From Sclerurus mexicanus (taxonomy: Eukaryota > Chordata > Aves > Passeriformes > Furnariidae), in the NCBI GenBank assembly GCA_013396755.1, contig VWZF01003009.1:248001-312000 (forward strand): DNA of 64,000 nt. The letters run 5' to 3'. Under the pieces are notes generated by a model. That model was not told where the DNA came from. It was given only the letters and a program-made list of their open reading frames with translations, and searched no databases. The translations under genes and the position numbers were made by a program. This document shows, one piece after another, positions 36,016 through 48,309 of the stretch (the stretch's first letter is position 1; each line of letters begins with the position of its first letter).

Positions 36016-39000
36016 AGTATAATGTATTTGACAAGCAGAAATATCAAAGCTAGTAAGGTGCAGTGAAGCACAGGAAGCTGGGTTTGATTTTGAGCCGTTC
36101 AACTACCTGTCACCATATTAGCATATTTAAATAGTTTTAATCTGGTTTCATCACTGTGATTAAAATTGCTGACAAGGATGGGCAATAACGATGAACAGAA
36201 TCAAACACAGCAAGGAGTGAGACTGCAAATGAGAGGCATTAGGACCAGCAGCACACCTACTACAACAGCAAAAACAAATCCCAAGGGGAAAACTCGGTAG
36301 GTAAAATTATAAGAAGTGACCATGTTTCAAAACTTTCTTTCCTTTTCTCATTTTAGTTCACTCTTTGAATTAGATTATAGAATGAAGGGGATGCCAAAGG
36401 CAGTAGAAAATATATGCATCTTTCAAAGGCACGACTCAAGAGATACTAGTTCTCAAGCAATTTGCTCTGAGGCAGCAACTCTGCTAAGTCCTGTATGTCA
36501 GATCTGTCAATGGGCAGAGTTAGTTGGCACATCACTGGTCCTGTAGAAGACAGCTAAAGAGGCTGATAAATGCTCAGAAATGTCATGAGCCTGAAAACTC
36601 ATGAGACACTTCTGAAATTATCTTTTTGCTTTAAGAATACTGACTTTTAATTTTTTCTGATCTTCTAATCTAGAGGAGCATTTTATTTGATAACTGAGAA
36701 ACACTGCAAGTAAGGCTTCAAGGAAAAGCATTGATGGCTCTTGAAGAAATTGAAAAACCTGGAAAGTATCTCCTTCTTTCATGCCCCAAAGTAATTGAAG
36801 CAAAGACTAATTTCAATCCTTAAGCAGAGCAGTAGCAGCAAATTCATTTTCACATTAAGAAACAATTGGCCTGATGCTGAAAAGTATTCACAGTGTTGAG
36901 GAAGTTCCTCTGCATTCCCCGATGTCTGCAAAAATCTATTCTGAGACATTGGGTTTCTGCAATCCCTCCTCACTGGAGTTTGGAGACAGAGAAGCTGCTG
37001 TTTCTGGAATGAAAGAATAGCAGAGGACAGCAGTATTGCTTTCCTGAAGGATTCCTTCCTTTCCCTTCAGGCAGCACTGCCTTGGGCACTGCACACTCAG
37101 AGTAAGAAGACATCTGTCCCAGAGTCTCCTCCACATGCCCATCTCCATTTTTTAATCATTTAAGCACCCCAGAATATTTCAGATCCCCATACACAAAGGG
37201 GATCTGTGTCTTTAGCTTCCGAAATTACATTGAAAACCTGCTCTCTTCTAATAGTATGCCAACGTATAGACAGTGTGTTGTCGCATATATGGGAATTCAG
37301 CTCCTGTACCATTTGACCATCCTTTCTCTCCTTTGTAGGGACTACAAGCCTCCAAAGGGTTGACAAAGTCAGCATCTCTCTCATTGTTCCTAAGTAGAGG
37401 GGTTATGGGGCAATGCCCCAAGTTTGCATGCTGCCCCAGGGCTCACTTGCTTTCCCCCAGGGACAATATTTAGGAGCTGGGGACATGTGGACCACATCCA
37501 GCATCTGTCTCTGCCCGGCCCCATATGTTCTGGCTTTTTCTGTCTTTATAGAAGTAGCTAAACTGCAGGAAAGTGTTGGAAAGCTCAGCAAGAGAGTAAA
37601 ATAAGCAGAGAGAAACCAACTGATGTGTAATCAGAGACAGAAGAAATACATACAAAAATGATCCCTCTTATTCTTACAAATCTATCTCCTTTTGTATCTT
37701 TTTCACCTAAGCTTTTTCCATTGAAACTGACAGAAGGCAATATGTCACTGAGAAGAGAGATGACAATTGCAAATGGTAGGTGTTTTCACTAGAAATTGCC
37801 AACACAAATTTTGATGTCTTTCTCCCATGGAGGCCTGCAGGGAAAAAAAATGATGCCTTGGAGGATTTTTGAAAAGCTGGAATGTTGCAATAAAATATAA
37901 TGCAGTACAAGGCTATTTAAAATTTATGGGACACCTTTTATGAGAACGTCCCTGGGGGCTTCATATAATAGCTATGAAACAGTAAAACACATCAGGCCAC
38001 AGATTTAATTTTTAAAATGGCAGAATATATATTAATGATTTACCATCGTTACTGCTCATTGGAGGTCTAAGGTTACTAATAAAATGGTTCTATCAGAAGT
38101 TATTTTAGGTGAAAGGTTTTTAATGTCTAAATATGCTCCACATTTTAGTAAGTTCAATTGGTTGATTAAAACAGTACCAAAACAAAACTAAATGCGTTCC
38201 ATGCAGAAAGGCTTTCTGGATTATCAGTCACTGGAACTTTTTCACTGTTTCTTAAGGTTGCTCAGCTCCACCCATCCCAAACTTGCAAAGGGACAACTGA
38301 GAGGGAAGCAGCTGAGCAGAATATTTAGCTCAATGCTGAGACATCGACCCTTTTAGCACCCCACCTGTCAAAACACCTCCACCAAGGATAGTATGTAAAG
38401 AAGGAGGATACTGGCAAGGAACAGCAAGGAAAGCAAAGGAACATAGATGATCAACAGCATTAGAAATGTTTTGGCTCCTTTTCATACCTCTTCTCTGGCA
38501 TTGCTATAACTGATTTCTATGCCCCATCACTACCCGGACCACCTTATGTATTAGAAGTTGACTCAAGGTGTCCAGAGCTTTTCCTGAACTCCCATGGCAT
38601 ATTAGCTACAGACTCTGTTTTCTACTGAATCAAAGTTTAACTCCTTTTAAATGAGAGCTAGAACCAAAACACTTGCAATGAGATTGAACTGCAACTCTGC
38701 AAATGAATTGTTAGAAGAAAGATAAGCCAAGCAGGATGTAACACACAATTAATACACTGAATAAGTTATGAACTGACCTAAGGGAATAAAAAGAATGGTC
38801 TGTTTTTCAGCTCTTTGATATAGAAAAGAGGTCAAAGCTGGGAAAAAAATCAAAGACCAAAGTGGGAACATCAAGTCTGATATGGCAGTAACAGTTAAAT
38901 GCATTAGAAACTGTGAAAGCTCAGCAATTGTATTTATCTGCTTCTTTACACTTAACACTGAAGCGACCACCAGCCTCCATATTTAAAAGAACATCCAAGG

Positions 39001-41519
39001 AATCTACAAACATGCAGGGTCTTGAGATATCAAAAAGCAGCCTGGGCAGTCTGCTGGACTTCTTCTGCTGTCATTCTGCCTGTGGGAGGTCAGGTTGAAG
39101 AAGTAGAGGTCTCATTTTGTTCTAAACTCCAAGGTCCTTCATCCCACACTGGAAATGAGCTGAAGGGCCAAACCAAGAGAGTATCTGGGAAACACAAGCT
39201 TTAACCTTGAGGCAGATGTCTAGGGATAAGGCAAGTCTTTTTCCATGGACAAACACATTTATGTGAGTTGCATCCTGTGGCTTTAAAGATCAACACACAA
39301 CACAAACCAACATCCTTGAATTTGACCTGATACTTGACAGCATATCTGAGAAGACTGGGATACAAAGATGCCTTCAGCAGACCATCTGCTGAAACTGCCT
39401 CTGGTTTAGCTGGGAGGGATGTGAGTGACAGCATTCCCACCTGAACCGCCCCAGTGCACAGACTGCTGTGGATGAGAACAAATGTAACACAACAGCCAGG
39501 CACACTCACTGCTGTAGAGAATTTATAAGCCCTAACTCCCAGTACATGGGAGGCAGGAGCATGTGCAGACGGATTTTATCCTTGGGAGGGTAATTCACAG
39601 TGATCTTCTGGCCCTGCCCATGCACTTCTGACCACCTCTGCACTGCCTCAGAAAGGGCACATACAGACATACGCTTGTATTGCCTGTTCCCAACCTCCAG
39701 AGAGGGGAAGTGCATTTGTTCTCTCACCTGGAAACCACTGTAAGAGTGAAGTGAGTGTCTGAATTCCTCACCTTTACCTCCAAACACTCTAGAAAAAAGC
39801 ACCAGATGAAGCCTGGTCTCATGCAAAGGCACTTCAGGGGTAGTTCTGCAGTAGACAAGCCATTGAGCCGGGTGCCCCCTGAGCCATCTTAATATCTGTC
39901 CTTATCTCTGAATGAAGCTGAAGAACCTCACATCCTTCAAATTAGCAAAACAAAAAGCTTCTGATCCCCAAAACTTTCTGTGTATTTGCTAACAGGGCGG
40001 CAGGGTCAATCCCCCCAGACACTGAAGTCCCTGCACGGAGGGACTGGGACCCCCACAAGGGCTGACAAGGGGCATGCATTGGTCAAGCCAACAGAAGCAA
40101 ACCTAACCTGTAATAGGGCTTGTCAGTCAGGATATCACCTAGCAGGCTTAATAACTCTGACTGATCTAAAAAGCTGTAAATGAACAAAATCTGTATGTTT
40201 TACAAAATTGAGTAAGTAATCAAAGCCCTGCAGTACTGAAATGATAAGCCCAAAGATACAGAATAGAAGAAAGCTCCTTATTGCTTAATCCTCGGTTCTC
40301 AAACAAGTCAAGCATAAAATCCTTTAATCAAATCTAATAACCTGGGATAATCTTCAAAATAATGACTGCAAGGAATGAAACATTCCTGCATTCATTAAAT
40401 CCTGAGATTTTCAAAAAACGGATTTTCACTAGCAGCAGTGTTAAAGGTATTCTCACATGTTGCATTATGCATAACTTCACAAAAGTTAAAAAAAAAAAAT
40501 CTTAAGCAACCATTGATTATGCATTCTGACTGTGTTAAACCAGCTTCCTCAACAGGGCACAGCTATATCCAGTGTGCAGGAACAAATGACACGTAAGTGT
40601 AACCTTATCAAACACTGAACATGGTGCTCTTTGCCCTGAAAAAAATCATCCTAGATATCAAAGTTATTCACGGCTCATGAGAACAGCTTTGTTAGGGAGA
40701 AAAATCTCACTCTTGCCCTTGGTCCCTTCAGAGGCTTTTTAAGTTGTCAAAGTCTTTGGAGGCTTTGGGTTCATATGTATCAACCAACCCACAGCACCAT
40801 TTATTTCTAGGAAATTCTATCTAGAAGTATTCTATAGAACTGAGAGTACACAAGACTGAAACACGTTGCCTTGTGGAAGTTTTTAATGCGATTTAACACA
40901 CTGAATCCTGTCTTAAAACAAACTATGTCAGAGTCTAACAAGAGTCATCCATGCCTCCTCTACAGCTGGTAGATGACAGATGATAGTCAAGTTAGTCCTA
41001 ATTCTTGGCCAACTTCTATCTTCAGCAGTTATGTTTTGCCTGTTTAAGACATTCTTTCAGATTTTTTCCGTTCTGAAGTGTGACAAACAATGAAAAAAAC
41101 CATAATACTCAGAATCTGGTCAAACTCATTTCATTTCATAATGTGAACAGATTTGCCTGTATTATGAACAAATGATCACAAAGTCCTTTATTTTTCTGCT
41201 CACTCACCAATTGTGAAGTGATACTGTGGTATTCAGTCATTACACACAGAGATAAACAGTTCTCAATAAAAGGCTTATATATAAATTTCACTAGCTGTCT
41301 GTATAAAGTGAGAAATCAGCTACATCATGGGACATTATGCCTCCTTTTGGTATCTAGATGTCTGAAATTAAAGATAGGGCAACAACAAGTGATTACTGTC
41401 AGCAGTATTCCTAGTCATCCTTGTGTCATTCTGTCCACAAGCCAGTATGGCATTAGTAGGGAGAAGGGCCACTGCCTTCAGATAGTAATGCAAATAAAAG
41501 TCCCACTCACTCCCACCGC
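36016..41519. other. Unique stretch, no gene seen
   Basis: No gene, RNA gene or clear transposon. The largest frames are 108 codons (39506-39832, minus) and 102 codons (39201-39509, minus), adjacent in position but in different frames, separated by a stop, and without recognisable domains. The interval 37980-38180 is A+T-rich and mixed in sequence. Confidence 0.55.
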
Positions 41520-43440
41520 AGACAATTAGGTTGGAAGAACTGAAGAGGGAAATATCTGGTCTATCCATCTCGCTGCCCAAGGCACCTCTAACATTCTTGA
41601 TCAATATTTGTCAGCTCCAATGATTGAGTCTCCACAGCTCAACCTGAAACTTCCTTGCTGCAGGTGAAGTCTTTTCCTTTTTCTGTTTTTAAAGTGCGTT
41701 TACAGAACTTTTACTCTTTTTTTTTCTTTAATTAGAGAATAAAGGGGAAAAATAAGTTAAAAAAAATAATTAAATCAGGAAGACACTATGTTCTTCTCAG
41801 CATTTCTTTCTTTAGCTTGAACCAGCCTAATTCTTTCAGTATTTCCTTAGAGGTCATGTTTTAAGCTGTTCTCAGCTAGAGAATAGATCACCTCTTTCTT
41901 GAAAGACAGCACAAAAAATGGCACAATTCTCCATCTAAGGACAACCTTTTGCTACATAGAAGTAATTACATCACATGGCAGCCTGTGCTCCTGTTCACAC
42001 ATTCCCTGTGACACTAACTGCCTTGCAAAGCTTGCTATCATTCATCTCTGTCAAATTTGCAATGCTCTATAGCCTCTTCGCCCATCTCTGAATGTCCAGA
42101 TAGTTTTCTTCTCATCCTATGCTCACATACTTAATTATTCCTGCATAAATGTAGTCATTCCCTATTAAATAATATTGTCATTTTTCAGATCATACCTCCA
42201 TTCTGTCAAGACCATTTTGAATTATGGTCTGTATCACACTGCTGGGGATTCTTATCTCGATATCCTCACCATTGTACGGGTCACTAACAAAAACCCTGGT
42301 CACAGTCAAACTGTGAGGAGACTTCACTGACTACATCCTTCATTTCAAGGTGAAATGCTTGTCTACTGTGTTGTTCTGAGAGCAGTAATCCATCTAGAGC
42401 CATTTCCTCTAGACCATACCTCCCTGGTGTCCATCCACATCCTACACCCACTGGGTACCTTACTTATCTCCAAGCACTCTCATGGGAAAAAAAATTGTTA
42501 AGGGCTGCTAAAATTCCTTAATGCTAAAATTCAAAAAAAAAAAAAAAGCACTTTGCATGATCAGTTTAAAAACTCCTTCTTGCTGTGTTCCTCTCCTGCT
42601 CCAGGCTGGCACTTCTCTCCTCTAGGCACTAGCATTAACAGTGCAGTCTACCCAGTGGCAAGTGAAGATCAAGACAGAATAAACCATTCACCACTTTGGG
42701 CTTCTCCAAATCTTCTGTTAAGTGTCAATGTTTGGACTTCTCACAGATAATGTGCCTTGGTCTTGACCTTTTTGATTAGGTCACTGAGAGCTCTTGCAAT
42801 GCCTTGATTCTCCTTCTTAGTAACCTGACCTAGTTTCTACTTTCTGTATCCTTTTCTTCTGTGTTTGAAGTCAATGAAAGGCTCATAATTTAGCCAAGTT
42901 GATCTCTTCCTGACTTATCTCTCCTCCACAAGGAGAAAGCCTTATTAATATTCTTCTTTAAGGAACTGCCAGCTTTCTTAAATTCCCTGTTCCATCACAC
43001 TTGCCTCCCAGGCAACACTTACAAATTTTGTGAGTATTGAAGTTTTCCTACTTGAAATCCATTGTTACTGTTTCACTACTTATGTTCCTTCAGGTTCTGT
43101 GAATCATAAATGTATCATTTCATGACCATTCTCAATTAACCTGGCCTTTGTCTAGACATTCTCAGTTTCTTCCTATTGGTCAGTATCTAAACAAAATTCA
43201 CCCTCTTCCAGATAATTCTCTTTACTAAAGTCCATCAGAAACACATTCAAAGAACTTTCTGACTCCCTCTGAAGTACAAATTTTTTGCAACAGATAGGTG
43301 GGTAACTAACAACCTGCATTAAGACTTAAGCTCCTTCTGCTTGTTCTTCCTACTTGAATTACAGTGAGTGTTCTGCACTTCTATGACTTTATGAAGAACA
43401 ATCCAGCCTCTTTTTTATTTGCACCTAAGTTATCATTTTT
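41520..43440 (-). mobile_element. Long, very old CR1-type LINE copy
   Basis: Landmarks of an old CR1/L3-like element appear on the plus strand as reverse complement, in the expected order for nearly 2 kb. The 3' part includes ATTAGGTTGGAAGA (41525), CTCCAATGATTGAGTCTCCA (41614), AACTTCCTTGCTGCAGG (41648), TTAGAGGTCATGTTTT (41848) and AAAATGGCACAATTCT (41915). Further into ORF2 are GACCATTTTGAATTATGGTC (42210), ATCAAGACAGAATAAACCAT (42668), TAACCTGACCTAGTTTCTAC (42821), AAGGAACTGCCAGCTTTCTT (42960), GAAATCCATTGTTACTGTTT (43055) and CAACAGATAGGTGGGTAACT (43288). No open frame survives and there are many indels. An A15 run lies inside (42533-42547). Boundaries are approximate. Confidence 0.72.
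42533..42547. repeat. A15 homopolymer
   Basis: Fifteen A in a row inside the old CR1 copy. It does not mark the 3' end of a recognised element. Confidence 0.9.
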
Positions 43441-44035
43441 TATGCTTCTTCTGAGACTGATTAATTCCAAGTCAAAGATCTTCACTGGTCTCCATTTTTG
43501 CTCATCACCGTGTCAAACATCACTCCTAGGTAAGGAAAACAAAGGCCTCCAGGTATGTAGCCATGCATTTACTTCCAAGATGTGTTTTGCCACTCCCCGT
43601 ACACTGATCGCAGACTGAACAGACTGGCAATGACACCAGCTGTGCCCTTGTTTCTCTTGTCCTTGCCTCTCCTCAGTAGCCTTATGACCACTTTGACCCG
43701 CAGTACTGAAATGTTCACTGGAGAGAATAAAAGCCCCACAAAACAGGAAAGCTGAACAGGTCACCGAGACAGAAAGCTGTGACCACAGCAGACTAACTGA
43801 CTTCAACAGTTCAGGGAAAGGTGTTTAGCTGCTGAAAAGAGACAGCATGATCCAGCAGATGCACCATGAAAGGATAGAAGACAGACCAATGGAAGAGAGT
43901 AAAGAAGAATTCACATAGAGAGTGGTGCTCAGAGAATCGCTGGCTTTGGAGATTTTCAAACCGGACAGAACAAGACTCAGGTTCTTGAAGACTCAAAGTC
44001 TGTTCCATTGAAGTCTGGGGCTGTGATTATGCTTT
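43441..44035. other. Stretch between two CR1 copies
   Basis: Unassigned. Parts may be badly decayed CR1 sequence, because it lies between two CR1 fragments in the same orientation, but I could not place it on the element. Frames of 65 to 97 codons have no motifs. Confidence 0.5.
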
Positions 44036-44360
44036 TTGCCCTCTTTCCAAAATCCTGACTTTCACCATCATGCAGTCAGTGTCATCAAGGTTCCTGCCAC
44101 ATTTCACATCCCCCAGCACTGTCTCCTTGCTTTTAAGCATGAGGTTCAGCAGTGTCTCCCCACTCATCAGCTTCTCCAATCACCTGTGTCAAGAAGTTCT
44201 TATCAGTGCTGTCATTACAAACCTGCTGCATTAGCCATGCCCTGCTGCATGGCCTTTCCAGCAGGTATTGGAGTGGTTTAAGTTCACCATGAGGTCTAGG
44301 GCTTGTGAACGTGAGGGTTCTGCCCATTGTTTGAAGAAAGACTCATTCAGCCTTTTTTTA
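44036..44360 (-). mobile_element. CR1 LINE internal fragment (ORF2 endonuclease end)
   Basis: The plus strand reads as reverse complement of CR1 ORF2. Landmarks are CACATCCCCCAGCACTGTCTC near 44106 (shown only in part), GTTCAGCAGTG (44144), CAATCACCTGTGTCAAGAAG (44177), CATGCCCTGCTGCAT (44234) and TCACCATGAGGTCTAGGGCT then TGTGAACGTGAGG (44284-44317). The minus-strand frame 44133-44327 keeps HGELKPLQYLLERP and DKNFLTQVIGEAD in the order expected at the end of the apurinic-type endonuclease domain. It covers the same part of ORF2 as about 43030-43400 of the neighbouring older element, so it is a separate insertion or duplicate. It lacks a CR1 3' end. Confidence 0.88.
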
Positions 44361-45459
44361 CTTCATCCTGTGAATGCACTGTATTCTGTGAAAATTAATA
44401 CAAAAACTCACCAAAGATGGAAATGCAGATCCACAGCAGGTCTAGAGCACTGTGCATTACTTACTAAAAAATTGCAATCAGGAAGAGACAAAATGAAGAT
44501 GCAAATTTAAGGACCCTTTCCTCTGAAGATGAGGTCATAAAAGACTTTCTTATTAAAATCCAGACAGGTTATAACTATTAATAAACAAGCCTGTGAGCTC
44601 TAGGGATGGATTTGACACTACTGAAATCAAGATATATACAGATATGCATATATCAAACAGCAAAAGAAATAGCTACACAGAATCTTAGAGAAAGGCCAAG
44701 AAGATATATTGATAAGCAGTTATAAGCAAAATTGGGAAGCAAATGTAATAAAGATGCATTTTGCAAAGGGTGGAAAGCAGGAAGCAATGCCAGAAACACA
44801 GTGATCAGCACAACTACAGGGGGGAAAAAAATAGACGAGCACAGAAAAGAAAAATTTCAGGCAACTGCAGAGGCAATGGAAAAAAAGCTATGTTGGTGTG
44901 CAACACTCATGCTCCAGTACATGCTCAGTGAGATGTGTGTGTTAAACACAGAAAGGGATTTTCAAGCATTGTTCTTAAGATATTTTTTTATTTAAATAGC
45001 ATTTCAGTAATACCCATAACACATACAAGATGGGCAAATGTAGCTAAAGAAAACAAACAAACCGGACACATTAGAAGCCACTCAGTTTCACCAAAAGAGT
45101 GTTCTATATGGAGCCCAGAATACAAATATGAACAAACAATGTACAACAATAAAATCACAAGAGTTCAGAAAATACATGGAGCATGTGGCATCTGCCACAC
45201 TAAAGCAGGAGACACAGGAGACAGCATTCAGAGGAGTGCCCAGTCAACAGATCTGATTTCTCCTTGGTTACCAGTGAAGCAAGGAAGAAGGTAATGTTAT
45301 ATCTAAATTACAAAAATCTTTTTCATACCACCTAAAGAATCTACTGAATCTTCCTGATACAGGTGTTTCTGAAAATAGGCTAGACCAGTGTCGTACAAGG
45401 AGAGCCTGGGTGTACCTGCAGGACTCCATCAGAGGGAGGAAGCCTTCTAACACACTTAC
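44361..45459. other. Unique stretch, no gene seen
   Basis: Frames of 80 to 119 codons on the plus strand (44268-44510, 44732-44995, 44935-45294) have no recognisable domain. If the neighbouring minus-strand exon is real, this is part of its downstream intron. Confidence 0.5.
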
Positions 45460-45560
45460 CTTGCATGATAACTTCCACTGCAGCAGGCACCGTTTCATTC
45501 ACCTTGGAAGAATTCTGGGCTATTATCTTGGACTGTACAATTTTCGGCTCTGACATGTAG
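45460..45560 (-). CDS. Candidate internal coding exon of an unidentified minus-strand gene
   Basis: On the minus strand the block is open for 33 codons plus one base at each side. It begins after TTTTGACCAG (acceptor, preceded by a fairly pyrimidine-rich stretch) and ends at CAAG before GTAAGTG (near-ideal donor). The frame reads YMSEPKIVQSKIIAQ near the start and ends VPAAVEVIMQ. Composition is hydrophilic (Ser, Lys, Glu, Val) and the codons look typical of vertebrate genes (CAG, AAG, GTG), with two CpG in a CpG-poor region. The upstream intron would be phase 2 and the downstream intron phase 1. It could also be a first coding exon, because the second codon is ATG. I do not recognise the protein. 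Open length alone is not significant; the case rests on splice sites plus composition. Confidence 0.38.
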
Positions 45561-47385
45561 CTGGTCAAAATGATGCAGAAGCATCAAAATTAATAACAGA
45601 AGGAGCTGAGCATTCTCCTTCCCTCATGGCAAGGCCATGGGATGCAGCAAAGGATCCAAAATGATACTTTTGCAGCTTCTGTGACATAACAGAGGGGAAA
45701 CTGATAGAGCAAGATGCTTAATCTATAAGCAGAGCAAAAGCTCTTACATCTGTGTCTACCTCACCACTGTAAAGTAGAATTTAAATATTCTGTAGCAACA
45801 TGAATAGAAATTTCACCGGACAGCAAGCCAGACATAGTTCATCTGAAAATGTGAAAGGGCATGTTGATGGCCTAGGGATTTGAGGTGCAGCAAACATTAG
45901 GAATGACTGAAGCAAAGGGTCTTAAGACATAGAAGACTAAATGTTACTTTCATACAAGAGCTGTATTATTCTCATGTGCAAAAAACCCTCACCCCATGCA
46001 AGTAATATCTTCAAGCAAACAGGCTTTGATGCTACAGCACAAGAAGAGCCCAACTGCTTCAGCAGCAAACACCAACTTTTGACCTGTTGAATGAAATCAA
46101 ACTTCCTTTACAGAAGCAGCAGGGAGGGCTGGGAGCAGAACTGCTGCAGAATCAGAGAGCAGGCTGTTTATTAGCCTCTTACACACCCACAGGTTTGGCA
46201 GCTACTTGAAGATGTGCACACAAAGTGAAATAGATGGTAGATTTGCTGTATTGACCCAAGCAAGGATCTATGAATAACATTTTCAAGCTTCCCCTGGAGT
46301 TGCAGTTTCAAAGCAGAAACTAATCAATGTGCACTGGCTGTAAGACCCAAAAGAGAAACTAACAAATATCACCAAAGAGGATTTTGCAAATATGGAAGTA
46401 CTTAATCATAACTGAGGTTCAGCTTGGATCCCACTAGTAATAACACAAACACTTTCAAGTGCAGCTAATGATCTGAAACAAACACTAAACCTGCATGCAA
46501 ACATGATAAAAAGCTTTGGACTGAATCTGCAAGTCTGCAAGATGAACCAGAAACAGATCACTCAAGAAGAAACCTTGCAAATAGAAGAGAATCAGTGTGT
46601 GTGCACATTTCTACTATCAAAATTCAAACGCTGTTGTCTGGGATGCTTTCCAGGGCTGAACAAAACAACTCCTAAAGTGATGGAAAGAAAAATATCAGAA
46701 TGAATACCAGAATCAGAAAATCCCAACAAAGCAGGATAGTTTTCATTTTGCCACAGATAAATGGAGCCATTGAAGAAATGCTAATGTACCAAAAGAATCG
46801 AGATGCTGTAAACAAAATGTTTCAAATAAATTAAGAACATTGCTTTCGGAGCTTAAAACAGCAAAAAATTGGTAAAATGGACAGTGCTAAGCCAAGCTTC
46901 CATGTTTCAGAAAGAATCATTTCAATCACGGTCACTAAGGAGAGATGAAGATATTTAAGGGAATGAAGCTTTTGAGAGAAGGTTTTTGATAGAAGGAAGT
47001 GAAAGGGCCAGGCAGCTGATAATCCCTGTATGGACAGCTCAGCAGTGTGTAGCCCCAGAAGACTGCAAAACAGTGGGTTAGAAAGGCTGCGCCCCCTCCT
47101 AAGACACTGAGATACCTTAAAGCTGAATGAAAGCAAACTAAAGGGCTGTATCAGTTATTTTACTCATTAGACCTTACAAGTTTAATACTATTTTATTTAG
47201 AAAACACAGAAAGGGGTGAAAAGTCAGATCAGTGAAGAGAGGTTTCCAGGAACTGAAGCCTCCTTCTGACATGATTTCTCTATCATATATTGTGTTTTCT
47301 GCAAAACTTCACATTCAAGTAAAGCAAACCCACACTGAGTCTGGCTAGAACATGGTATCTGTGAACAAGTGCTTCATACCACGCT
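45561..47385. other. Unique stretch, no gene seen
   Basis: No gene recognised. The 66-codon frame at 46503-46703 (plus) and the 101-codon frame at 46831-47136 (minus) have no motifs. If the adjacent exon is real this would be its upstream intron. Confidence 0.5.
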
Positions 47386-47639
47386 TGGGGAGATTCAGAC
47401 TAGATATAAGGAAGAAATTTTTTAGTATGAAATTTGTTACAATAATGTTCAGTGAAACCCTGGAACAGGTTGTCCAGAGAGGTAATGGATGCCCCGTCCC
47501 CAGAAACGTTCAAGGCCAGGTTGGACAGGGGCTCTGAGCAACCCAGTGAAGTTGAAGGTGTCCCTGCTCATGGCAGAGGGGTTAGACTAGATGACATTTA
47601 AAGGTTCCTTCCAATCCAAACCATTCTGTGATTCTATTA
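47386..47639 (+). mobile_element. CR1 LINE 3' fragment, 5'-truncated
   Basis: It starts in the C-terminal part of ORF2 with FRLDIRKKFFSMKF still readable (from about 47391), and continues with ACAGGTTGTCCAGAGAGG (47464), CAAGGCCAGGTTGGACAGGG (47511), GTGTCCCTGCTCATGGCAG (47559) and the end block GGTTAGACTAGATGACATTT (47580). The 3' end still has CCATTCTGTGATTCTATTAT, a worn version of the terminal octamers. It is intermediate in preservation between the copies at 35832 and 48748. Confidence 0.96.
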
Positions 47640-48251
47640 TCCTTACAAAATGTCCTTCCTTTAAACAAAATTGTCTTTGATGGTCAAAAACTACAGTCAG
47701 GAATCATTTGTTTTCTGTTACTTTGGGTATTACCCAAGAACCATGCTTGCTAAACAGAATTCAAAAATCATGAAGAAGGGCGATTAAAGAGCTATTTCAT
47801 AACCAGCTTCTATTCTGGCTGCACACTGCTCCTGAAGTCCAAGTCATTCTCTTTAGTACTCTGCAACAAGAATGAGTTAAGTTTACATCATTCCTTATTA
47901 CTGCTGTAATCGCAGTCTTGAGACAAGATTCATATTAGCCATTTTCTGCTCTTGTTGCATCATTCGTCAAGAAAATGAGGAATAAGAATTTCAGCACCTA
48001 ATATGCTCTGGGAGTGATAGGACTGTGCCAGGATTATACTCCAGCTTTCCTGATAGCTGGTAGTTCTCTGTCCTACCTCTCTCTGCACACATCTGCTTCA
48101 GATCTGAGCTATACTCAGCCATCAGTTCACCTTTTGAGGGGAACCCTTCACTTCTGGATCTGACTAAGTTGTGACACCTCATAAGGAACCAATAGAAGAC
48201 AGCAGATCTATTAATTGAACATAGCCAAGCCATAAATCTGTTACCAGATCA
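47640..48251. other. Unique stretch, no gene seen
   Basis: Nothing recognised apart from one 80-codon minus-strand frame (47991-48233) without motifs. Confidence 0.55.
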
Positions 48252-48309
48252 ATCCATTTTGGGATCTTGCATCCAGCTCCATCCATTTTGGGATCTCACT
48301 TCCAGCTCC
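48252..48309 (+). repeat. 29-bp tandem duplication (2 copies)
   Basis: Unit 1 (48252-48280) and unit 2 (48281-48309) both begin ATCCATTTTGGGATCT and end TCCAGCTCC. They differ at three of the four central bases (TGCA against CACT). No known family is recognised. Confidence 0.9.

Noticed and set aside
35756..36034. 92-codon minus-strand open frame
   Set aside because: Its central part is the C-terminal end of CR1 ORF2 in the 35832 element; the rest is flanking read-through.
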